Source of the DNA: Emergomyces orientalis
Taxonomy: Eukaryota > Ascomycota > Eurotiomycetes > Onygenales > Ajellomycetaceae
Assembly (NCBI GenBank): GCA_002110485.1
Contig: MOWL01000079.1
Coordinates: 1-16,952 of the forward strand
Reading direction: 5' to 3'
Length of the DNA: 16,952 nucleotides
Position 1 is the stretch's first letter; every line of letters starts with the position of its first letter. The notes under the pieces are model-generated. The model saw only the letters and a list, made by a program, of their open reading frames with translations. It made no database searches and was not told the DNA's origin. A program made the position numbers and the translations under genes. Below are positions 9,456-16,700 of the stretch, in pieces.

Positions 9456-10398
9456 TGATTGTTTTTCAAGTTTTATTATTTCTTGATTTCAATGTTTTTA
9501 ATAATATATATATATACAATGTGAAGTATTCATTTCTTATTCTTTTATATTCTTCATAGAATATGATATTCTCTTTCCATTCTTTTTTTATTTTTGCTAG
9601 ATTTTTTATTTTTTCTGTTATTTCTTCTGATCATCAAGGTTTTGAGAATTCTGAGAGCTTTTTCTTTGATATAAAGTTTTTAATGCTTTCTAATATAATT
9701 TCAGTTATTATATTAGTTCTACTTTCTAGCATTATATCTGTTATTATTGTCTTTTCATTTCAATTTGATAATTCTTCTTTTTTTTCAAATTTTAACTCTT
9801 CAATTCTCTTATCAATTTCAGACCATTCAGCTTTTTCAAAATTATATTGATTTGATAGTAGAGGATTCTCACATGTTTCCTTTTCATCAATTTCAATATT
9901 AAATTGAATAACTTCATGAGCAGATCCTGATGTTTCTTCTGAATTAATAAATCAATTATAGATCTTGTTTTCAATCAAATTTTTTGATAGAAAGATTAAG
10001 TCTATGATTGATTTCTTCATTAAGTTGTTTCTAAAGAAGGTCTGTCTATCAATTTCATTTATAATATCTAATTCATGTTGTAGAGCTCACTCTACTATTT
10101 TCTCTGATCTTATTGAATAATCACATTCAGAATTCCACCATATATGATGTGCATTGAAATCATCATATATAATAGTATTTTTTTCTGAACTTAAATTCAG
10201 CAGTTCTCTGGTAAAAAGCAGTGATATTATTATTATTCTTCAATTATAGATATATATGCAGTCAGAGACTATGATATCTACCTGAGACTCAAAGAGTCTC
10301 AGGATTTTTCTAACTTTAACACTAATTACTATACATTTTTTCTTCAAACAAATAGCACTTGCAATACTTGAATTCCAGCCCAAAATAGTCAGCAAATT
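9456..10398 (-). pseudogene. LINE-2 ORF2 endonuclease (central and C-terminal) and linker
   Basis: A single minus frame stays open from about 10398 to 9456, some 310 codons, apart from seven TGA codons (first bases 10242, 10089, 9954, 9762, 9636, 9633, 9468). I found no in-frame TAA or TAG. Motifs of an APE-type LINE endonuclease are visible: DDFNAHHIWWNS (normally GDFNAHH...WWNS), SIIDLIFLSKNL, and the degenerate GSDH box as GSAHEVIQF. The linker SKP-TGA-TGA-SEEITE matches the KPWWSPEL motif of related LINEs, so both TGA stand at conserved Trp. Others stand at the Trp of IVEW and IYNW. TGG is still used in HHIWWN, AEWSE and KEWKE. The frame ends where LINE-1 begins, at a TGA in KT-KT where relatives have Trp. 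Confidence 0.8.
10281..10303. repeat. Perfect 10-bp hairpin inside LINE-2 endonuclease
   Basis: Arms CCTGAGACTC (10281-10290) and GAGTCTCAGG (10294-10303) are perfectly complementary around an AAA loop. It lies in the coding frame (around LRLFESQ), so it may be chance or an RNA structure of the element. Confidence 0.6.
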
Positions 10399-10401
10399 GA
10401 T

Positions 10402-10430
10402 TTTTCTTTTTTTTATTTATTTATTTATAA
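10402..10430 (-). repeat. (AAAT)n LINE tail
   Basis: Plus strand shows T-rich sequence with repeated TTTA/ATTT units; on the minus strand it is a 3' tail of AAAT repeats and A run, ending the truncated LINE insertion. Confidence 0.6.
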
Positions 10431-10623
10431 ATATCTTTGAAGATTATTTATATTCTCTTTTTTTCATATAATTTTCAAGTGATTACAAAGAAAATAAATT
10501 AATGATAGACAAAATAACTCATGACATGAATACAAAGGAAATAAAAGACAGACTCTAACACAAAAAGAATTAGTGAGATATTATATAATATCTAGCAGTT
10601 TTTATAAAGAATATTTCAGATTC

Positions 10624-10925
10624 TCATTCATTTATATTTTCATCTTTGAAATAGAATTGATTTCTAGTAGCTATTTGAGTTTCATTGAGAAAATCAATTA
10701 AATATTGGCTGCCTATTTCAGTTGAAAATAGTAGTTTCATATTCATTTCTCTCAGCTTATATTTATATCTCAGTTCAGCTCTAAGTTCTTGATTTAATGA
10801 GCAATTCATTAAGATATGTTCTGGGGCTTCAAGAGAGTCACAATATTCACAATTTTCACTTTCAATATCAGATATTCTTTTCAAATAAGATTTGAAATAG
10901 CCATGAAAAGCAGTGATAGCTTGAA
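10624..10925 (-). pseudogene. LINE ORF2 C-terminal knuckle domain
   Basis: The frame reads QAITAFHGYFKSYLKRISD, then a knuckle CEYCDSLEAPEHILMNC (CX2C, then H with X4C), then an Arg/Lys/Glu-rich helical tail to a stop at 10624. The combination of a 'tGH..F..YL.R' lead and CX2CX(7-8)HX4C is the C-terminal nucleic-acid-binding region found after RT in many LINE ORF2s. It is immediately preceded by an in-frame TAA and then by endonuclease N-terminal sequence, so RT is absent here. It may be from the same family as LINE-2, but LINE-2's own C-terminus is not in the window to compare. Confidence 0.72.
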
Positions 10926-10942
10926 TGAGAAATTATAAATTG

Positions 10943-11125
10943 TTACTCTATATCAAAATTTGACTCTTGTAATAGAATGAAGTCAGTTTGCTCTTCAAAG
11001 CTTATCTGTAAGCATGAATAGATAGCATCTTTATTTCTATCAATATTGTTTTGAATAAAAGTTATTTTTGAAGTATTTTTGATAGTTTTTTTCTTCTTTT
11101 TATTATTATTTTGTGTAGTAAACAT
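10943..11125 (-). pseudogene. LINE-2 ORF2 start, endonuclease N-terminus
   Basis: From ATG at 11125 the frame gives a basic Asn/Lys-rich lead, then the first endonuclease strand and helix ITFIQNNIDRNKDAIYSC and the active-site strand DFILLQESNFD, equivalent to the QEPN glutamate motif (Pro to Ser here). It stops with TAA at 10943, next to the truncated LINE insertion. The continuation of the same domain is at 9456-10398. ORF1 of the same element ends only 36 bases upstream. Confidence 0.7.
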
Positions 11126-11160
11126 GTACAAAAGAAATAAATTGAAGCTGTGTTTCTTTT

Positions 11161-12703
11161 TTATTCTGAATCAGGTAATAGATTATATCTATTATCTGTA
11201 TTCAGAGCTGGAACTTCTACTGCTTTCATTGAAATGAGATTTTCTTTATCTTTTCTCATTTTTATAGATGTAACAAGATTTAAGATCTGTCTATTTTTTG
11301 AAAAAGAATTTAACTCAGAAGAAATAGACATTTAAGAATTTCTTTTTTTTGTAGTTTTATCTATTTTCTCCGTATTTTGAGTTTCTTTTCTCCATTTCAC
11401 ATCTTTATTGAAAGACTTTTTCTTGAAAATGAAAATACAATCTTTTGAAATAGATGTATACTTTTTATAGCAATTACTGCATTTGATTTCAGTGTGATTG
11501 CAGATTTCATCTATTTTTCTACATATGTTGCAAGAATGTTCATTTGTTTTATGATCTAAAGCACAAAACTGATATTTAGAATTTCTTTTACAAGTATTTG
11601 CAAAATGTTCATGTTTCTGACAGTTTGAACATTGAATTTGAGATTTAATATTCTCTCTTGAATTTTTGAATTCAAATACTTTTATTTTCAATTCTGTAAT
11701 TAAAATATACTGTCTTTTTGACTGCTCTATTGTATTTGTAATAATTAAAACTGAAGTATTTTGATTTCTTTGTCTTTACTCATAAGAATTGAGCCAAATT
11801 GGGGTTTTTTTCAAAGAAATTGAATTATATATTTCAATTTCTTCTTTCAAATTTATCATGTCTTCTTCATGATCAAAGATTTCAACTGAAATATTATATA
11901 GTACAAATTTTTCTCATTTCTCATCTTTTTCACATAAAACTTTAATAGAGAGAGCTTTTTGAACTATCTCTTTTCAGCAGTTTTCATTTTGAATTAAATA
12001 TTCAGAGCTAAAATCTGGCATAGCAGTAATTACAATTGAATTTTCCAGAAAAGAGATTTCAATTGATAAGATAACTGACTTGAATTCTTCATTTTAAGTT
12101 TCAAAATGAAAGTTTTGATTGATTTCATTTCTAAGTTCAAAAATGAACTTAGAATCATTTAGAATAGATTTTTCAAAGATAGTTCTATCACTAACTTTTA
12201 AAATCAGTCTCTGTTTTTTTAATTCAAGAAATTTAATCTCTTTTTAAGTTTTTCTTTGTTCTTTTTTCTCAACTAATGAGAAAATTTTTTCTGTTTTTTT
12301 CAGCTGTCTTTCTTTTTCAATATTTTGTGAGCTATTGAGAGCTTGAGTATAGGTTTTTGTCTCATTTTCAGTGTTTTCTTTTGAAAAAGATTCAGAAGAG
12401 ATTTTTTAAGATACAGATTTTTCAGTTTTTTTCAAGACTAGCTTCAGATTTGAAGAAATATTAAGTTTAAACTTAATAATTTCATTCAGCTGTCTTGCTT
12501 GTGAATGCAGAATAAGAATAATTTCTTCATTCTCTTCATACATGTAATGTTTTTTGTAGATTTTTCACTTCATCTATTTTATGTCTGTCTATTTCTTCTT
12601 TTTTTCTTTTCTTCAAAATCTCAATTTCAGAAACAGTTTCTATGAAATTATTTCTATTTTTGCATGAAGTCATCATGTTCACAGATTGAGATGAGTTATT
12701 CAT
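11161..12703 (-). pseudogene. LINE-2 ORF1, coiled-coil and knuckle protein, many nonsense codons
   Basis: RNA-binding ORF1 protein. From ATG 12703 the frames give a Lys/Glu-rich probable coiled coil (SEIEILKKRKKEEIDRH), a conserved-looking KTYTQALNSS, then a Gag-like middle domain (KKQRLILKVSDRTIFEKS, SIVITAMPDFSS, TPIWLNSYE, SVLIITNTI) and knuckles: CSNCQKHEHFANTC intact, YQFCALDHKTNEHSC with its first Cys now Tyr, and CSNCYKKYTSISKDC with His now Tyr. All these losses are single transitions. In-frame stops include several TAA at Gln-like positions (for example at 11332-11334) and TGA at Trp-like positions (EKWEKFVL). A frameshift is likely near 12560. The frame resumes past 11332 to a TAA at 11161-11163. 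Confidence 0.72.
12131..12152. repeat. Perfect 9-bp hairpin in LINE-2 ORF1
   Basis: CTAAGTTCA and TGAACTTAG pair perfectly around AAAA. It is within coding sequence of a decayed element and is probably fortuitous. Confidence 0.5.
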
Positions 12704-13439
12704 GATTTCTTTGAGTATATTAGATAATTAGTCAAATTAAATAGTATTCTCAGATTTTTGCTATTTTTTCTACTAGAAATAGTATCTAGATTAGATTTTT
12801 CAAGAGAATCTAATAAACTGATATTGATTTTTAAAGATAAATCAATTAAATCTTCACAGACTTCTTTCTTGTGCCATAAAATGAAGAGAAAAGAATTGAT
12901 TTCAATGAATAATAAATTATTCAATTGAAATGACAGTTTTTGAAAGAAAGACTGACAAAATAAATCAATTTTTTGCAGAGAAATTGATAAAAACTATTCA
13001 GAAATATTCAATATTCTAAAGTTCTCCTCACATATCAAGTATGCAGCTTGAAGTTAAGATTATTTTCAAAAACTGAATCAATCACTGAAATAAAAAGAAA
13101 AAGAATGTGAATTTATGCAAGATTTTCTTGATTTATTTACTCAGAGCTAAATCAAGAAAAACACTCTAACTCTTGCAAATTTTGTCTTTTTCAATTTAAA
13201 AAGCTTCTCAAAATTTCTGCTTGAAATAGGCCCCACCTCAAATCAAGATTGTATTCCTGAAATACCAATATGAATTAATACTAAATAGATTTCCTTTTCT
13301 ATTCAAATTAATCTCATATATTTTACTAGATAGCTCTTAATAAATGTAATTTATTAAGTCACACAGATGAGTATGCAAATGAAGAATCAACAGACTGAAT
13401 CTGTACTATTTTCTTATATAATAATATATATATACAAGT
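12704..13439. other. AT-rich stretch without a recognised gene
   Basis: Upstream of LINE-2 ORF1 and left of the composition island. A minus frame of 74 residues (12924-12700) is open but matches nothing I know. It could be an out-of-frame N-terminal extension of LINE-2 ORF1 or its 5'UTR. From 12925 to 13439 I see only AT-rich sequence, a hairpin (13116-13177) and TA-rich simple sequence beginning at about 13417. No RNase H or integrase of gypsy-2 was recognised here, though they would be expected on this side of the island. Confidence 0.5.
13116..13177. repeat. Interrupted inverted repeat (hairpin)
   Basis: TGCAAGA (13116-13122) followed directly by TTTTCTTGATTT (13123-13134) pairs with AAATCAAGAAAA (13149-13160) and, after a 10-base interruption, TCTTGCA (13171-13177). 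The loop is 14 bases. The 12-bp inner arm is perfect. It could be the end of a non-autonomous element or chance in AT-rich DNA. Confidence 0.55.
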
Positions 13440-13452
13440 ATGTATATATATT
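13417..13452. repeat. TA-rich simple sequence at edge of island
   Basis: Alternating TA/TATG tracts, including ATATATATA runs. On the minus strand it would be a 3' simple-sequence tail of the adjacent island, as LINEs and SINEs have, but this is only a positional argument. Confidence 0.45.
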
Positions 13453-13993
13453 ACTTGCAGGGACCAAGCTATTTTTTAAACACTGATATTTCCACTTTTT
13501 CTCGTTCGGTTTTGTAGAGAGGGTAGGTTTCGGGGAATTTCTGATTGAAGGGTAGGTCACGTGTGATCTGTGTTGAGGTATTTTTTTGTCACTTTTCTGC
13601 CGGGCGAGGTAGGGCGGTACAGGGAAAAGACTTGACACTGGTGCAAAGAAACATGAAAATCAATCAGAGTTTTCACACAGGTTTTGACAATGAATTGTTC
13701 AGAAAGAGATGGTCGGAATGAATTCAAAATTAAGTAGATTGTTGTATTCAGTTTGATCTAGCTTCTATCTAATTTCCATGTAGATTGAGCCAGAACTGGT
13801 GAAGTTATGTGACAAAATGTCGTTTTCTTCCTTGCTGAGGCTCGCAATCATGTTTTTCTCAATAACTTTGCCAGATCGTGCTCAATTTTAATGAAATTTG
13901 AATAGATTGCTTTCTCAATCAAGAGCTTTCAAATGACTGTGTTTTGGTTCTTATTTTCGAAAAATTGAGCTGGGTCGGGGAAATTGGGTTTGT
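13440..13993. mobile_element. Non-coding insert of ordinary composition in gypsy-2 (unclassified)
   Basis: About 550 bp with abundant CG, CC and GG, flanked on both sides by AT-rich decayed DNA. The right edge is sharp: gypsy-2 RT reads KKDTPF down to 13994 and then loses all similarity. A 74-residue minus frame (13638-13414) is Pro/Lys-rich without known motifs and runs into TA repeats, so I do not call it a gene. The right half contains three diverged copies of one module. The insert may be a SINE-like or other non-autonomous element. I see no terminal inverted repeats, LTR ends or tRNA-like promoter boxes. Confidence 0.5.
13763..13907. repeat. Imperfect inverted repeat of a 57-nt module
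   Basis: Positions 13763-13819 and the reverse complement of 13851-13907 align without gaps at roughly two thirds identity. Shared cores are ATTGAGC, CTGG and AAGTTAT. The spacer is 31 bases. A third, shorter relative of the module is at 13953-13988, in the same orientation as the first (AAAATTGAGC, then TC-GG and AAATT). Confidence 0.6.
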
Positions 13994-14925
13994 AAATGGT
14001 GTATCTTTCTTGAAGAGCTTTATCAGACATTGTGCTATTTTTGAGAATCATTCAATATAGATTCAGTAATAGTTTGCTAGTTCATGAAAAGACTGTACTT
14101 CTGTAACATTCTTAGATGCAGATCAATTCATTATAGCTTATATCTTATCTGAATTCATTTGTATTTCTTCTGTAGAGATAACATGTTCTAAGAATTTAAC
14201 TTCTTTTTTATAGAATTCACATTTCTCTGATTTCAAGAGCAGATGATTCTCTTGTAGTTTTCATAAGACTTTCTTAACCTTTTTAGTATGATCAATTTTG
14301 TCCCTGTTAGTGTAGATTAGTATATCATTCAGGTATACTACCACAAATTTGTCCAAATATTTGTATAGTACTTGATTGATCATTGCCTGAAAAGTTGCTG
14401 GTGTATTGATCAGTTTGAAAGACATGATCAGATATTCAAATAGTTCAAATCTTGTTCTAAATGTGGTTTTCCATTCTTCATCATTCTTTATTTGTACTAG
14501 GCTGTAAGCTCCTCTTAGATTCAAAGCTGTAAATCAGGTAACTTTTTGAAATCTATCTTGTATTTTCTCAATGAGGGGTAGCAGGTATTGATTCTTTATT
14601 GTTATGCTGTTCAGTTGTCTGTAATTCATGTATAATTGTAGGCTGCCATCTTTCTTTGGAATGAATATCACCGGGTAACCTGCTGGTGATGTAGATGAGT
14701 GTATGAATCCTTTTACTTTATTTTCATTCAAATATTTTCATAATTTGAATAGTTCTTTTTCAGTCATTCTGTATATTACTGAAGAGACAGACTTCTTTTC
14801 TTCTTATAATAATATCTCATGGTCCCATTCTCTGTGTTTTGATAGACTTTGTGAAGATTCTTTTTCATTAAATATTTCTTGAAACTCTGAATACTTCTCC
14901 AGTATTATTTTGTTCACAGTCTTTA
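13994..14925 (-). pseudogene. gypsy-2 reverse transcriptase
   Basis: RT of a Ty3/gypsy element. In one frame: YSEFQEIFNEKES, HREWDHEILL (the HRPWDHAI lead-in), VIYRMTEKEL, STSPAGYPVIFIPKKDGS, YMNYRQLNSITIKNQY, LNLRGAYSLVQIK, EEWKTTFRTRFELFEYL, NTPATFQAMINQVL, the catalytic box as VVVYLNDILIY (normally YLDD), KSEKCEFYKKEVKFL, and NVTEVQSFHELANYY to KKDTPF. The first catalytic Asp is Asn, so it cannot be active. In-frame stops are about six TGA and two TAA. TGA stands at the normally conserved Trp of the 'AI..W...KN' motif, and elsewhere at positions where relatives have Arg, Gly or Tyr. Gly to Glu (TRYG to TRFE) and Pro to Ser (MPF to MSF) fit GG to GA and CC to TC. Confidence 0.88.
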
Positions 14926-15059
14926 TTTAGATTTGTCAGTTCTTTTATCAGTTGATTTTTAGATTTTCTGACTTTCTTTATTACTCAAATCTGCTTATTT
15001 GTAGCTTGACTTCTGATCTCTTCTTTGCTGTGACTGCTAGACTTCAGAGCTTCTGATCT

Positions 15060-15480
15060 CAGAAAATATTCACATCTTGTTAGTCTTAATAATCTCTTCT
15101 GCCAGTTAATTTCCAGGTTATGTTTCTGTAATCAAGAATATCTGAGTATCATATCATATTCTTCTGTTCAAGTGATATCCAATATTATTTTTTCTTCATG
15201 ATCTTCTATTTTCATTGTCATAGAGTGTGTTTTCTGATTAACTTGTTTCAAGCTTGTTTCTTCAAGTTCTTGTAAATGATATTCATTTCTTTTTTATTGT
15301 GTATGAATTGTTCTTTTGATCATATATTCTGAGTTCATGAATATCTCACTTGCTTCTGAATCTAGTAGTGTGTGCATGTTTCACTCTTTTAAATCCACTT
15401 GAATTCTTAGATGTGATAATTCTTTTGTTGCAGCTAACTGCTGACTCATTCTGCTTTTTCAGAGCACTATTTCTGGAAAG
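15060..15480 (-). pseudogene. gypsy-2 retropepsin, active site lost
   Basis: Polyprotein-processing aspartic protease. The frame gives QLAATKELSHLRIQVDL, then LLDSEASEIFMNSEYM, the active-site loop that should read DSGAS, with Gly changed to Glu by one G-to-A step (15351-15362). Further on, EYDMILRYS-TGA-LQKHNLEINWQKR matches the family pattern 'ydmILGmPWLkkhNP.idW', so the TGA replaces its conserved Trp, and Pro is now Ser. It ends with LTRCEYF, the usual 'l.f...C' border. Frame relations to the upstream gag frame and to RT require small frameshifts. The change of the catalytic Gly rules out function. Confidence 0.78.
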
Positions 15481-15483
15481 CAT

Positions 15484-16700
15484 GATCATTTTTTGCTGAT
15501 TTTAGTATTTCTTTGAGATTCTCTGATGCTTCATCTTCTATTATTTCATATAAGATTTTGATGTTGCTGACATCTTTTTATCAATTCACAGCTTCTTTTT
15601 TTTATTGAATTAATCTGATAATCTCTCTTCATGAGTCTGGGTTTGCTCTGTGATATCTTGTGTTATAGCATTTTTTCAATTCCTGTTTTTCAACTTTATG
15701 TCAGTGAATTCTTTCTTTCTCTGACCACTGAGTTGATTCTGTTGGGTATCACTGAGTTCTTTGCTTGTGATAAGTATGGTACAGTTCTGAACATCTGTGA
15801 GTGATACAGTATATTCATACTATTTCTTGATGATCTTCATGATCTTTGTCTAGCCTTGAGTCACCTTGTAATCATTGCAGTATGAATGTTGATTCAAATG
15901 AACTTCATCACTGTGAATCTTCTTCTTTTCATAAGACTCTAGAGTAGTACTTTTCTTTTATTTTCTCTTCTCTGTGAATCTCACAGTTGTCTTTTCAGCA
16001 CAATAATCATATTATTTCTGAGTATTTATGATTATTCTTTTTTGATTTTGCTTCTTGTAGTTCATTGTAATTGTAATTCTTGAACTGTTGAATCTGATGT
16101 TCTATTTCTGCATATTGTTCTCAAAGCATTGTAATGATTATTTGTCTATCAGAATCAGTTAATTGTTGTTCAAATTCTGTTATAAGATTCTTGTCATCAT
16201 CACTGTCTGTAAGAGGTTCGTTGGTGTCACTGTTGTATACCAGAATGAAAGTGTGAAGGTGCCTTTTTTTTCTAGAAAAATATTCTGAGTCTTCTTTCTC
16301 TTCCAGATGTTCTAAGCAGTCAGTGTCAGTGCAGAAAGATCAATATATTTTTGAATATTCTGAATGCATCACATCTTTCATATCTTGTGAGTCTTGTAAT
16401 TCTTCTTCATCATTCTTCACACAAGTTAGACAGTCTGTTATCTTGCAGTCGTAAAATGTTCCATGATAAGAATGGTTAGCATCAGTTTGCTGCCATTCAA
16501 TGTCATTCTGTTGAGCCTGCAAGTGGTAATCACAGTTACACCTGAACATCATATATTCCCTGTGACAGGGGTGATCTTTTTCAGCCATTTCCTTGTTCAT
16601 TTATTTGGCATGATAGTCACATTCCATATACATGAGTTTGAATGTGAATGATTTGTCTGTTCTGAGCTGTTGATATCATTCTTCACATTTCTTTCAAGTT
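15484..16700 (-). pseudogene. gypsy-2 gag-like region with tandem His/Cys units, TGA-riddled
   Basis: A minus frame from about 16600 to 15583 (about 340 codons) is open except for 13 TGA and one TAA (15602-15604). It contains repeats of a zinc-binding type unit, roughly H-X2-H/Y-X2-I-X-W-X2-C-X4-C-X2-H-X3-K: DHPCHREYMMFRCNCDYH; NHSYHGTFYDCKITDCLTC; MHSEYSKIY-TGA-SFCTDTDCLEH; HKYSEII-TGA-LLC-TGA-KDNCEIH; DHEDHQEIV-TGA-IYCITHRC. A further partial unit (CDYHAK) lies near 16620. In the last three, TGA occupies the conserved Trp slot. Between units is an acidic, Gln-rich segment. After the units comes a segment with CYN...H that may be a worn-out knuckle. I know such His/Cys segments from fungal gypsy polyproteins; their function is not established. 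Zinc binding is inferred from spacing. Confidence 0.65.

Larger units (their letters stand above)
10402..10930 (-). mobile_element. 5'-truncated LINE 3' end inserted in LINE-2 endonuclease
   Basis: A short block with the C-terminal LINE domain (10624-10925), about 190 bp of 3'UTR, and an (AAAT)n/A-rich tail (10402-10430). It interrupts the LINE-2 endonuclease, whose N-terminus lies to its right (10943-11125) and whose remainder lies to its left. This is the usual product of abortive target-primed reverse transcription. The hexamer CAATTT occurs at both edges (minus strand, near 10938 and 10396) and is a weak candidate target duplication. AT-rich and decayed like its host, so both are old. Confidence 0.65.
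9456..12703 (-). mobile_element. AT-rich degenerate LINE (LINE-2), 5' two thirds; RT resumes at 3853-4130
   Basis: Old non-LTR element on the minus strand with ORF1 (11161-12703), the N-terminus of ORF2 endonuclease (10943-11125) and the rest of the endonuclease plus linker (9456-10398). It has been split at least three times: by a 5'-truncated LINE end (10402-10930), by LINE-1 (4131-9455), and by gypsy-1 in the RT. CC, CG and GG are rare throughout, and conserved Gly, Pro and Trp codons show matching transitions. The family is LINE with an APE-type endonuclease; whether it belongs to the Tad1 clade cannot be decided here. Confidence 0.75.

Noticed and set aside
4110..9475. Target site duplication of LINE-1 (TTGAA-A/C-AA... 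at both edges)
   Set aside because: The similarity has two mismatches in twelve AT-rich bases and lies in different codon phases of LINE-2; likely chance.
13414..13638. 74-residue minus-strand reading frame as a gene
   Set aside because: No recognisable motif, low complexity, and it runs into TA repeats inside a probable non-coding insert.
15600..15690. CCHC knuckle in gypsy-2 (CYN...H)
   Set aside because: Only one Cys and one His are in plausible positions; too degraded to call.
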